From positions 15,130,645 through 15,194,644 of the forward strand of contig JACGWO010000006.1 in NCBI GenBank assembly GCA_034509735.1: a stretch of DNA of 64,000 nt, given 5' to 3'. This document shows, piece after piece, positions 1 through 10,810 of the stretch. The DNA comes from Sesamum alatum. Taxonomy: Eukaryota > Streptophyta > Magnoliopsida > Lamiales > Pedaliaceae. The position numbers and the translations under genes were made by a program. Within the stretch, counting starts at the first letter, position 1; each line of letters starts with the position of its first letter. The notes beneath the pieces were generated by a model, which ran no database searches, was not told where the DNA came from, and saw only the letters and a list, made by a program, of their open reading frames with translations.

Positions 1-612
1 GGTCTCGATCATTCATTAAGCTCTCATTTGGTTGGACCAAATTAAATATTAGGCCCAGAACGGACTTGGATCAAAATGGTATTTTGATCTGTCCGAGCCT
101 TCCATCCACAGCAATGTGGTGAGGAAGCTACCACTACCCAAGTGTGGTCTCACGAGTCGTAGTACACTTGGACTAGGGGAAAGTTGCACCATTGTTGTGA
201 ACAAGAGACTGCACTCGTTGTTTCCCTGTCTCACGAGTCGTGGGGGGCGACAGTTTGAGGCATGATTTGGTTGATGGGTCGGACCCAACACTGAGTAGCA
301 TGGTTCGCTTGGAGTCCTCGAAAATCATGCGAATAGGTGAGGCAAAACATCTTGGGAATCTCATAGGATGAGAATGATATTGGATATCTCCCACGAGGTC
401 TTATTCATGTGAATCGTAAAAGCGGGGCATGGAGATTACGCTTGTGGATCCCAAGCCCACTAGGAAATGATTTCCTGAAACTCAGCGTGAGAGTGGTGGA
501 CTTTCGTATAAATAGTGGGAGGGTTCAAGACTAAAAGACCATGTCTTCAACTTGAATAATAATATTACCATCATTTGCTAATTTCTGCTTTACATTTTTT
601 ATAAATGTAGAT
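1..612 (+). other. Untranslated leader of the outer Copia element (3' part)
   Basis: This stretch matches the reverse complement of about 6750-7360 in the inner copy and 45539-46150 in the third copy, always just upstream of the gag start. It contains no conserved reading frame; short ORFs here are not shared in frame by the three copies. It runs directly into the gag ATG at 613. Confidence 0.85.
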
Positions 613-929
613 ATGTCTAAGAATCCATTGACCATGATACTTGACACTAATAAGTTCAACGGAACGAACTACTTGGACTGGCTGAGAAACCTGAGGATTG
701 TCCTCGGTGTCGAGAACCAAGGCTACGTCTTGGATGAGCCGCTGTCGAGCTACTTACCAGAGAGGTCCACGCCAAAAGAACGTTTGACGTTCGAGAAATG
801 GCATGAGGACAACCGGAAAGTGCACAGTATCATATAAGCTTCGATGTCTAACGACATCCAGAAGCAATATGAGAGGCTGGACAACGTCTCCGCCATAATG
901 CTTCGCATGAACGAGGTTTATGCGGTTCT
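613..929 (+). pseudogene. Copia gag, N-terminal part (outer copy, split by insertion)
   Basis: The reading frame starts with MSKNPLTMILDTNKFNGTNY, the same start seen in the other two family copies. It is a UBN2-type Copia Gag, the structural protein of the virus-like particle. A TAA stop at 835-837 replaces a Leu codon of the inner copy, and the frame continues from 838 to about 929. The inner Copia element then interrupts gag just after the MNEVYAV motif. Gag resumes after the target duplication at 10806. It cannot make full-length Gag. Confidence 0.9.
925..929. repeat. Target-site duplication, left copy (GTTCT)
   Basis: The five bases GTTCT before the left LTR are repeated at 10806-10810 right after the right LTR. 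Removing 930-10810 rejoins gag at the position expected from the other copies (Val followed by the aspartate-containing His-Ile-Arg-Tyr segment). Five bases is the usual Copia duplication length. Confidence 0.92.
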
Positions 930-3158
930 TGAAGGACAAGCGGATCCGCCCGGGAGCGCGAGCGGAAGCGAGAAAAGCGAGAAATTGCGTAAATTTAAAT
1001 CAAATTCAAAATACGCGAATCCCAAGGGGTGTACCCTTGGGTGCTCAACCGGGCGTTCGATGTAGGATGTGTAAATATTAAAACATATATTTAAACATAT
1101 AGGGCATAGATATACAAATGAAATCAAACAAAGCGTAATAAATCGTTACCTTTGATTGTTTAGCGTATGCTCCCGGCTACTAGCGTTGTTCCTTCTCCGG
1201 AATGCTCACGAAATCCAAACGTATGGATTCTCCAAAAGGTGATCCACACCACACCGGAAGAAACACACGTTCTTCTTGCTAGAAAAGAACGGGTTTAGGA
1301 AGGAATCGGTTTAAGAGAAGAACACTATGAATTAGTGTTCTCTTAAACTTACTTTGTTCTTCTTCTTGATTCAAAATCAAGTGAAGAACACAAGTGTAAG
1401 AGAGGGAGGGAGCACGAAATTTTGAGAGAGAGGAGAGGATTTTTGTCTTCTCTTTTTCCTAGAAAAAGATGAATAATGAATCACTTATGCTTGGTGTTGT
1501 ATATTCTAATATATATACATAATTAATGTGATTATTGGAATGTGTCTAGGTTCATCCAAGGATGTCTAGATTCATTCCAATCAATCACCATCAATTCTTC
1601 AATCAAGCCTACCAAAATTTATGGTATGATCAAATCATACCAAAAGGGAAGAGCTTGATTGGAGTTGATTTGTCTCTTTCCAAAAGAGATAAGTCAACAT
1701 ACCACCTAGCATGAAACATGGCTGATTTTGCTTCCTCCAAGGGAGCATGTCGGCCATATTTAATTAAGGGAAGAAGTCCAACTTCTTCCTATTCCAAATT
1801 AGGAATTATTTCTCCTCTCGGGTATAATTTAACGGACCGGGTTTTTATCGTAATCCAATTACGACGATCCCAATATTAAATCCAATTTAATGTCCACTTA
1901 AATTATTCCCCTTGATCTTTTAATCCAATTAAAAGATCCAACGTCTCAACGTCTCAACTTTCCATATTTAATCGAAAATCCAATTTACCGATTAAATGAA
2001 AGCCCGATACAATATCGGCCCGTCCATCCAATGGACTTTCCCTACAAGTAATCCAATTACTTATTTTATCCTTCGAGATTGACTCCAAGTCGATCTCTCA
2101 ACCTCCTCGGTGATTTGTGTGTGACCCTTTAGGTTCACCCTCAGCTAGACTTGGGCCCGTGTCCCACAAGGGCCCGTTACCATGGGTGGCCATCTAGCAA
2201 CGGTCCATGGCACTAGAGACTAGGTATGGCGTGAACATTTAGGCGCCGATTCCGTACGGGTACGATCCTTCCGTCTACCGTCTCCCGCCTTAGTCTAGGG
2301 TATGGAATTGGGCATCGGTTCCCATCCTTGACTAGGCATCTATGCTTAATACTCGAGACCACGTATGCTTCATTGCATCGACACAGGAAACCATTTCCTG
2401 TTCGACCAACCACTGTGGCCACAGCTTCAAACAGGATGAACGTGTCTCCGAGTGCATAGGAGATACCTCTGTCAACATACTGACAGGGGACGGATCCTCT
2501 TCTTGGAATCCACCGTCCTCGCTACACATTCTGACTGCACTGGACAAGGCTTATGATAATCATCTTACAGAATGATTACCTCTCGCCAGATCCAAGATAC
2601 AGCCGTCCTGTGCACGCGACTGCCATGATCCCTCAAGTCTGAGGATTACTCCCGTACTATCGGAACCGGGGAAAAACCAATCATACCGACCAAGCCTCCA
2701 AGGCTTCCATATGATGATCCCCGCGAGTCAGTCCAGTCGGCTCGACCCCAGTCGACCAACCCATCAAGATCGTGTAGGCGTCCCACGCTTGTCGCTGATG
2801 AAACATGCCACTCATCCAATGAACACGACTCTTGACGCAAGTCTCAATAGGACTCTCGATGCCCTGTCTCGAGGTCCTCGACTTGGAACGTTTCAGACCC
2901 AACTCTTAATCAGTTGGTTTCATGACCACCATCCAATGCGTGGCCGAACTGCACGAGTTGTTATCCATGGTCTGTGGGCTTTGTTGCGATATAAGTTAAA
3001 CACCATTTTAACAAATGTAAGATGAGCGCAACAAAGAAGGTACCATTGGTGACGAACACTCATCTTATTCATCACATAATAATATTACATTCACATCAAG
3101 TTGTCGGATAGGTTACAAACTGCCAAACCTATTGGCTTTCTGGTCACCTATTCCAACA
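930..3158 (-). repeat. 3' LTR of the inner Copia element (2229 bp)
   Basis: Read on the plus strand it starts TGAAGGACAAG and ends ATTCCAACA. It aligns throughout with 8598-10805. The differences I can see are a few single bases, a 14-bp insertion near 1394 (TGTAAGAGAGGGAG), an extra 10-bp CAACGTCT-type unit near 1950 and a 3-bp difference near 2225; these indels account for the 21-bp length difference. Short ORFs inside are not protein-coding. For Copia, 2.2 kb is a long LTR. Confidence 0.95.
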
Positions 3159-3170
3159 ATCTCCCACTTG
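3159..3170 (-). other. Polypurine tract of the inner Copia element
   Basis: On the minus strand the sequence CAAGTGGGAGAT directly abuts the LTR start TGTTGGAAT. This is the plus-strand priming site expected next to a Copia 3' LTR. The same tract occurs at 14029-14040 and 41677-41688 in the other two copies. Confidence 0.9.
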
Positions 3171-3179
3171 ACCTAAAGC

Positions 3180-4068
3180 CAATCACCCATTGACCCCGAA
3201 CCTCTTATTCAGATGGTGAGTATGGGCAACTTGCGACATGGGCTTAGCAAGTGGATCTGCTATGTTTTCTGCGGAGGTGACTCGGTCCAACCGAACGTCA
3301 CTCCTGCTATCCATCTCTCTAAGAGATGGTAGCGTCTAAAAATATGCTTGGATCGTGATGAGATCTCGGTTCCTTTGCTAGCGCTATCGCCCCTTTGTTA
3401 TCATAAAAGATAATTACAGCTTAGCAATGCTAGGTGCTACATCCAACCCTTGGATGTAGCTCATCAACCAAACCACTCGTTAGCAGCTTCCAAAGTCGCT
3501 ATGTATTCAAAACTCTATGGTGGAGTCCGCCGTGGTAGCCTACTTGGAACCCTTCCAAGTGACCATGCCACCATTTAGTCTAAATACAAAACCATACTGA
3601 GACTTGGCATCATCGTCATCCGATTGGAAGCTAGCGTCGCTATAGCCTTCCAGTATCAACTCTCCACCGCCGTAGATCAAGAACATATCCTTAGTCCTAT
3701 TCAGGTACTTCAGGATAGTCTTGACTGCACTCCAGTGTGCCTCCCCGGCGCACGACTGATATCGACTTGTTACGCTCAAAGCGAAAGCCACTTCAGGTCT
3801 AGTGCATTGAACAACATACTGTATGCTGCCTACGGCTGAAGCATAGGGGATGTCCAACATCCGTTTAAGCTCCTCATCAGTCTTAGGAGACTGCTTCTTG
3901 GATAACTTAATTCCATGCCTTATTGGAAGGAATCCTCGTTTGAGTTCTCCATCTTGAATCTCTTCAAGACTTTCTCAATGTACGAGGACTGGGCCATTCC
4001 TAACATCCTTCTAGATCTATCCCTGTAGATCTTGATGCCAAGGATGTAGGATGCCTCGCCCATATCCT
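3180..4068 (-). pseudogene. Copia pol, RT C-terminus and RNase H (inner copy, broken)
   Basis: Minus-strand translation from 4068 gives the conserved Copia stretch KDMGEASYILGIKIYRDRSR, then a frameshift near 3940. From 3860 to 3540 it continues with DIPYASAVGSIQYVVQCTRP and an RNase H region (LEGYSDASFQSDDDDAKS). A stop at about 3540 replaces the Gln of the conserved WKGSKQAT motif. Similarity continues, frameshifted, to about 3180 near the polypurine tract. It would process RNA-DNA hybrids if intact; here it is dead. Confidence 0.85.
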
Positions 4069-4845
4069 TCATGGAGAATTGCATTGACAGCCAAGCTTTA
4101 GTGGTACCCTACATCTTAGCATCATTCCCAATGAGCAAGATGTCATCCACGTAAAGCACCAGAAACGCAACTGAGCTCCCACTGATCTTCTTGTATACAC
4201 AAGGATCAGACTCGTTCTTGATGAAATCATATCCCCGTATGACTTCATCAAAACGTATGTTCCAGCTTCGAGTTTAACCCCTTTTGGTGGATCTGCTAGG
4301 GTCCAAACCTTGTTTGTACCCATCGAGTCCATCTCGGATTTCATGGCCTCAAGCCACTTGTCCGAATCGATGTCCGACATCGCTTCTCCGTACGTCTTTG
4401 GATCATTATCTAACTGACTGGTCAGGCCCAGAAATCCATACCTGTCAGGTGCATGGGATACTCTGGCCGACCTACGGAGGACTGGAACAATATCAGTGGG
4501 AACTTCAGGCTCAGATGTCACTCCCGCCTCTTGGGGTTCCTCACTTGATTCCTCAAGGAGCACCTCATCGCGTCGACTATCCGATGGAAAACCTTTTTCC
4601 AAGAACACTGCGTTTCGCGAGACAAAAACCTTTTGCTCGGAGGGATCATAGAAATAATACCCTGCAGTTTCTTTCGGATAGCCGATGAACCTGCATAAAC
4701 TAGACCTCAAGTCCAGTTTATCTCCCACTAATCTCTTGACATATGCGGGGTAACCCCACACTTTCAAGTATTTGTAGGAGGCAGGCTTGCCATGCCATAT
4801 CTCATATGGCGTCTGGGATACCCTTTTAGATGGCGCCAAGTTCAA
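4069..4845 (-). pseudogene. Copia pol, integrase C-terminus joined to a deleted RT (inner copy)
   Basis: This open frame starts in the integrase C-terminal part (SQTPYEIWHGKPASYKYLKV) and runs through the linker to the RT start (KWLEAMKSEMDSMGTNKVWT). At about 4270-4276 the frame jumps from the Gly-Val-Lys of the RT N-terminus straight to the segment around the Trp-Asn of the RT palm. Compared with 12592-12934 of the outer copy, about 345 bp are missing. The loss includes the fingers and the motif with QMDVKTAFLN, whose Asp is catalytic. The YMDD region survives, but out of frame. Confidence 0.88.
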
Positions 4846-4861
4846 AACTTTGGCCGCCGTC

Positions 4862-5611
4862 TCAAGAGCGTATCCCCAGAAGGAAAAGGGGTAGTTCGGT
4901 AAAACTCATCATGGATCGGACCATGTCCAAAAAGGTCCGGTTCCTCCTTTTAGACACACCATTAAGCTGCGGTGTTCCAGGAGGGGTCCACTGAGAGAGA
5001 ATCCCATTCTCTTTTAGATAATCAGTAAACTCACCACTCAAATACTCTCCACCTCGGTCTGATCGAAGGGCTTTGATCTTTCGACCGGTTTGGTTCTCTA
5101 CTTCAAGTCTGTATTCCTTAAACCTTCCAAAGGCTTCAGACTTGTACCTCATCAGGTAAACATAACCATACCGTGAGTGATCATCGGTAAAGGTTATGAA
5201 GTACGAGTACCCACCTCTAGCCTGAGTATTTAGTGGACCACAGACATCTGTATGGATCAAATCCAACAGACCACTGGCTAGCGTACTTTGTCCAACAAAG
5301 GGTTTCTTGGTCATCTTTCCCTTTAGACAGGATTCGCAGGTCGGTAGGTTGTCCAAATCGTCTATTTCTAGACTCTTTGAGTCCACCAACCTTCTTATCC
5401 TATCTTTAGAGATATGACCTAACCTCGCATGCCATATCTGTGCATTATTATGATCATCACGTTTTCGTTTGTGTTCTGCAGTCATAATCCAATTAGACTG
5501 TTGAAGTATGTACAGACCGTTGACCAATGTACCAAGCAAATGAGAAATACCATCTTTGATAATGAAAAAACCGTTTTTATTTGATGGTAAATTCATATCC
5601 CTCCTTATCAA
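4862..5611 (-). pseudogene. Copia GAG-pre-integrase and integrase core (inner copy)
   Basis: This 249-codon frame carries the zinc-binding HARLGHI...H and CESC pair, followed by the catalytic core. Its three acidic residues are visible: Asp in DLIHTDVCGPL, Asp in FITFTDDHSRYGYVY and Glu in LRSDRGGEYLSGEF. The enzyme inserts the element's cDNA into host DNA. The frame is separated from gag-protease by a one-base insertion in an A run near 5580. It ends by another frameshift near 4890, where the intact version reads LPLSFWGYALETAAK. The catalytic triad is intact, so this is the best preserved integrase in the window. Confidence 0.9.
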
Positions 5612-6749
5612 GGACCGGGATGGAAATAATGTTTTTAATCATGCTAGGTACATAGAAACAGTCGTTAAGTACAATCCTAACATGACTACTAATGGCTAAC
5701 TCTTGTGATCCTACGGCCTCCGCAGCAACAGCCTTGCCATCGCCTAGCCTCAGGATCATCTCATCCTTGGTTAGCCTTCTGCTTCTTTGCAGTGCCTGCA
5801 GATCATTGCAGATGTGAGCACCATACCTGGTATCCAATACCCATGAAGCAGAATTAGTAATCATATTAACTTCAACCACAAACACACCTGGGTTGGAGAG
5901 GAGTTGTGGGCACTCCCTCTTCCAATGCCCTTTCCCTTGGCAATGCATGCAGACATCATTTGCCTTGGACCGCTGAGAACCACGGGCCTTCCCTTTCCCT
6001 TTGCTCGGTCCAACCGGAGCAACAGGGACGCCCGGAGCGTGAGTAGGGGCCACAACCGTCTTCCCTTTGCCCTTCTTCCTCTTCCAGCGTCCGGCCCTCT
6101 TGCCATTCGCCTTGGAGGTTGAAGCCTCTCCTATCAATACCGCCGGCGCCGACTTGTGGGTCGTTGCCTCGTATTGGACCAGCATGTTGATCAACTCATG
6201 AATAGACTTCTCAAGTCCGTTCATGTTGTAGTTTACAACAAACGGGTCATAGGATGGAGGAAGCGACTGGAGGATCACGTCAATGTACGTGTCATTGTTA
6301 AGCCCAGCTTTAAGGTCCTCGAGTTTCTCCACTAGGGAGAGCATCTTGACCCCATGACTTTGTACAGACGCTCCTTCAGCAAGCTTGGTGCCAAAGAATG
6401 CTTTTGTGGCGGCATATCTAATATGCCTATCCGGAACCGCATAAACCTCGTTCATGCGGAGCATTATGGCGGAGACGTTGTCCAGCCTCTCATACTGCTT
6501 CTGGATGTCGTTAGACATCGAAGCCAGTATGATACTGCGTACTTTCCGGTTGTCCTCATGCCATTTCTCGAACGTCAAACGTTCTTCAGGCGTGGACTCC
6601 TCCGGTAAGTTGCTCGGTGGCGGCTCGTCCAAGCCGTAGCCTTGGTTCTCGAAACTGAGGACAATCCTCAGGTTTCTCAGCCAGTCCGAGTAGTTCGTTC
6701 CGTTGAATTTGTTAGTCTCAAGAATCATGATTAACGGGTTCTTAGACAT
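5577..6749 (-). pseudogene. Copia gag-protease region (inner copy)
   Basis: I chose the start at 6749 because it gives MSKNPLIMILETNKF, matching the other copies; the frame extends slightly upstream without homology. It contains the UBN2-type Gag, a Lys/Arg-rich stretch, an intact CX2CX4HX4C zinc knuckle at 5910-5951 and the start of the aspartic protease. The protease active site, DTG in the third copy, reads DTR here (5826-5834), so the enzyme should be inactive. The frame ends by a one-base insertion at about 5580. Gag itself could still be made at full length. Confidence 0.9.
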
Positions 6750-8583
6750 ATCTACATTAATGAAAATGTAAAGCAAAAATTAGCAGATGATGGTAATATT
6801 ATTGTTCAAGTTGAAGACTTGGTCTTTTAGTCTTTAACCCTCCCACTATTTATACGAAAATCCGCCACTCTCAAGCGGAGTTTCGGGAAACCATTTCCTA
6901 GTGGGCTTGGGATCCACAAGCGTAATCTCCATGCCCCGCTTTTATGATTCACATGAAGAAGATCTCGTGGGAGATATCCAATATCATTCTCATCCAATGA
7001 GATTCCCAGGATATTTTGCCTCACCTATTCGCATGGTTCCGAGGACTCCAAGCGAACCATGTTACTCAGTGTTAGGCCCAACCCATCAACCAAATCATAC
7101 CTCAAACTGTCGCCCCCCACGACTCGTGAGACAGGGAAACAGCGAGCGCAGTCTTTTTGTTCACAACAATAGTGCAGCTTTCCCCTAGTCCAAGTGTGCC
7201 ACGACTCGTGAGACCACACTTGGATAGTGGTAGCTTCCTCACCACATTGCTGTGGATGGAAGGCTCGGACAGACCAAAATACCATTTTGATCCAAGTCCG
7301 TTCTGAGCCTAATATTTAATTTGGTCCAACCAAATGAGAGTTTGTGTATGACCGAGACCTCATCACATTATTGTGTTTTAGCATGCATAAATATCCAATA
7401 TTTAAAGCGATAAATAAATACGCCGCATGCAGAAAACATAGCATACCCCTGTTAGGATGATCACAAGCCCAACCTATGCGACCCACTGAGCCCGCAGTGA
7501 GTCTATGGTCTTCTAGGGTGGTCCTAAATTATTACAATAATAATAAAACCCATTGTCATTCCAATGGGCCTTGAAGTGCTTCTTGTTTCACGCCTTGATG
7601 CTCCTCCTTGGGGTCTCCGACTCCAATTGTTTGTTAAAAGTAAAACCTCACCAATCCTATCTACTCTAATTACAACTGAAAGTAATATATTGGTAATAAG
7701 GAAAACAAGCCTTAACATCATGAGGCTGAAAATACGGGAGATGATAGTCCCAAAAAAACAAGAGGCACGCAGGCCCCACCCAACAGAAAATAAATGATCA
7801 TACATTCATCCATACATAAGGTCTAGGGCTCTTGTGATCATCCCATGTTGATTCCATCAACTCACATAACATAATTATTCCAAATAATCATGCATAAAAT
7901 AACCAATGGATATTCCAAATACCCAAGTGATGTCCAACATCACAAAAGCATAAAATATACAAATAATATGCAAAATTCAAATTTTAAATTTAATGGACAT
8001 TTTAAACAATGCATCCAATGCATGTATTAATCCCAAATTAATTAAGCAAATTTAATCCAAGGAATAATCCAATTATTCCAAAATCAAAAAATGCAAAATT
8101 AATATATTTTCAGAATATTGTGCAGAAAATACAGAAAATTAAATTTTCCGGAAAAAGTCGAAAAAAACGGCACAAAACGGCCCAGCCGTTGTGCTGGCCG
8201 GCCGGCCGCGCGCACAGGGCAGCGCGCGTGCGCGCAGGCCCTCGGCCAGCAGCGGCCGGCTGCGCACAGCGCGCGCGCGCGCCTGTGCGCAGCGTCCGCG
8301 CGCAGGCGCCCGCCTGCGCGCGGCTACTGCCGGCCCGACCAAAATTTTTTCTTTTTTTTTTTCGAAACTGTTTCAACACAATAACACTAATATTATTCTG
8401 AAAATAAGCATGCAATTTTAGATCCAATCTAACAAAATTAAGCATGCCAAAAGTCCATTAAATCCAAACAATTGAATCATCATATTATTCATATATTTAT
8501 GTAATCTAACATGCCAATAAAGCCATTTAAAAGCAAGTAGATCATGCCAAACACATAGATCTATGCCCCTTACATCGAACCGG
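6750..8583 (-). other. Long untranslated leader of the inner Copia element
   Basis: About 1.83 kb lie between the primer site and the gag start, which is long for a Copia leader. No reading frame here is conserved with the third copy. The part nearest gag matches 1-612 of the window. It contains an unusually GC-rich island at about 8165-8340 and is otherwise AT-rich. Confidence 0.85.
8165..8340. repeat. GC-rich low-complexity island in the Copia leader
   Basis: The stretch is dominated by short GCGCGC, GCGCAGGC and CGCCTGCGCG motifs and abuts a run of T at about 8343-8360, inside otherwise AT-rich DNA. The ORFs open in several frames on both strands are a result of composition (Ala/Arg/Gly-rich). 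A comparable island occurs at the same place in the third copy (46915-47285). Confidence 0.8.
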
Positions 8584-8595
8584 GCTCTGATACCA
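8584..8595 (-). other. Primer-binding site (initiator tRNA-Met) of the inner Copia element
   Basis: The minus strand reads TGGTATCAGAGC two bases after the end of the 5' LTR. This is the standard plant site complementary to the 3' end of initiator tRNA-Met. It fixes the orientation of the element as minus. In the third copy the equivalent site has been deleted. Confidence 0.95.
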
Positions 8596-8597
8596 CT

Positions 8598-10805
8598 TGA
8601 AGGACAAGCGGATCCGCCCGGGAGCGCGAGCGGAAGCGAGAAAAGCGAGAAATTGCGTAAATTTAAATCAAATTCAAAATACGCGAATCCCAAGGGGTGT
8701 ACCCTTGGGTGCTCAAACCGGGCGTTCGATGTAGGATGTGTAAATAGTAAAACATATATTTAAACACATAGGGCATAGATATACAAATGAAATCAAACAA
8801 AGCGTAATAAACCGTTACCTTTGATTGTTTAGCGTATGCTCCCGACTACTAGCGTTGTTCCTTCTCCAGAATGCTCACGAAATCCAAACGTATGGATTCT
8901 CCAAAGGTGATCCACACCACACCGGAAGAAACACACGTTCTTCTTGCTAGAAAAGAACGGGTTTAGGAAGGAATCGGTTTAAGAGAAGAACACTATGAAT
9001 TAGTGTTCTCTTAAACTTACTTTGTTCTTCTTCATGATTCAAAATCAAGTGAAGAACACAAGGGAGCACGAAATTTTGAGAGAGATGAGAGGATTTTTGT
9101 CTTCTCTTTTTCCTAGAAAAAGATGAATAATGAATCACTTATGCTTGGTGTTGTATATTCTAATATATATACATAATTAATGTGATTATTGGAATGTGTC
9201 TAGGTTCATCCAAGGATGTCTAGATTCATTCCAATCAATCACCATCAATTCTTCAATCAAGTCTACCAAAATTTATGGTATGATCAAATCATACCAAAAG
9301 GGAAGAGCTTGATTGGAGTTGATTTGTCTCTTTCCAAAAGAGACAAATCAACATACCACCTAACATGAAACATGGCTGATTTTGCTTCCTCCAAGGGAGC
9401 ATGTCGACCATATTTAATTAAGGGAAGAAGTCCAACTTCTTCCTATTCCAAATTAGGAATTATTTCTCCTCTCGGGTATAATTTAACGGACCGGGTTTTA
9501 TCGTAATCCAATTACGACGATCCCAATATTAAATCCAATTTAATGTCCACTTAAATTATTCCCGTTGATCTTTTAATCCAATTAAAAGATCCAACGTCTC
9601 AACTTTTCATATTTAATCGAAAATCCAATTTACCGATTAAATGAAAGCCCGATACAATATCGGCCCGTCCATCCAATGGACTTTCCCTACAAGTAATCCA
9701 ATTACTTATTTTATCCTTTGAGATTGACTCCAAGTCGATCTCTCAACCTCCTCGGTGATTTGTGTGTGACCCTTTAGGTTCACCCTCAGCTAGACTTGGG
9801 CCCGTGTCCCACAAGGGCCCGTTACCATGGGTGGCCGTCTAGCAACGGTCCATGGCACTAGAGACTAGGTGAATTAGCGTGAACATTTAGGCGCCGATTC
9901 CGTACGGGTACGATCCTTCCGTCTACCGTCTTCCGGCCTTAGCCTAGGGTATGGAATTGGGCGTCGGTTCCCATCCTTGACTAGGCATCTATGCTTAATA
10001 CTCGAGACCACGTATGCTTCATTGCATCGACACAGGAAACCATTTCCTGTTCGACCAACCACTGTGGCCACAGCTTCAAATAGCATGAACGTGTCTCCGA
10101 GTGCATAGGAGATACCTCTGTCACATACTGACAGGGGACGGATCCTCTTCTTGGAATCCACCGTCCTCGCTACACATTCTGACTGCACTGGACAAGGCTT
10201 ATGATAATCATCTTACAGAATGATTACCTCTCGCCAGATCCAAGATACAGTCGTCCTGTACACACGACTGCCATGATCCCTCAAGTCTGAGGATTACTCC
10301 CGTACTATCGGAACCGGGGAAAACCAATCATACCGACCAAGCCTCCAAGGCTTCCATATGATGATCCCCGCGAGTCAGTCCAGTCGGCTCGACCCCAGTC
10401 GACCAACCCATCAAGATCGTGTAGGCGTCCCACGCCTGTCGCCGATGAAACACGCCACTCATCCAATGAACACGACTCTTGACGCAAGTCTCAATAGGAC
10501 TCTCGATGCCCTGTCTCGAGGTCCTCGACTTGGAACGTTTCAGACCCAACTCTTAATCAGTTGGTTTCATGACCACCATCCAATGCGTTGCCCAACTGCA
10601 CGAGTTGTTATCCATGGTCTGTGGGCTTTGTTGCGATATAAGTTAAACACCATTTTAACAAATGTAAGATGAGCGCAACAAAGAAGGTACCATTGGTGAC
10701 GAACACTCATCTTATTCATCACATAATAATATTACATTCACATCAAGTTGTCGGATAGGTTACAAATTGCCGAACCTATTGGCTTTCTGGTCACCTATTC
10801 CAACA
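8598..10805 (-). repeat. 5' LTR of the inner Copia element (2208 bp)
   Basis: It starts TGAAGGACAAG and ends TTCCAACA on the plus strand, followed by the GTTCT duplication. It pairs with 930-3158. As the 5' LTR it should carry the promoter of the element; I could not point to one convincing TATA box because the LTR is AT-rich throughout. Confidence 0.95.
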
Positions 10806-10810
10806 GTTCT
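10806..10810. repeat. Target-site duplication, right copy (GTTCT)
   Basis: This is identical to 925-929 and directly follows the terminal CA of the right LTR of the inner element. Confidence 0.92.

Larger units (their letters stand above)
930..10805 (-). mobile_element. Complete-length Ty1/Copia LTR retrotransposon, inner copy (minus strand)
   Basis: The element is 9876 bp, bounded by TG...CA LTRs (8598-10805 is the 5' LTR, 930-3158 the 3' LTR on the minus strand) and flanked by GTTCT on both sides. The primer site TGGTATCAGAGC follows the 5' LTR after two bases, and the polypurine tract abuts the 3' LTR. Coding order on the minus strand is gag, protease, integrase, RT, RNase H. Structurally it is complete, but the polyprotein is broken by frameshifts, a mutated protease active site and an internal RT deletion. 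It sits in reverse orientation inside the gag of an older copy of its own family. Confidence 0.96.

Noticed and set aside
2711..3025. A 104-codon frame in the LTR, repeated at 10358-10672
   Set aside because: It is conserved only because both are LTRs of one element. The third-copy LTR does not keep the frame, and there is no domain.
8110..8445. Overlapping open frames of 67-111 codons on both strands
   Set aside because: They are Ala/Arg/Gly-rich translations of a GC-rich repeat with few stop codons. They are open in several frames at once and not conserved in frame with the third Copia copy.
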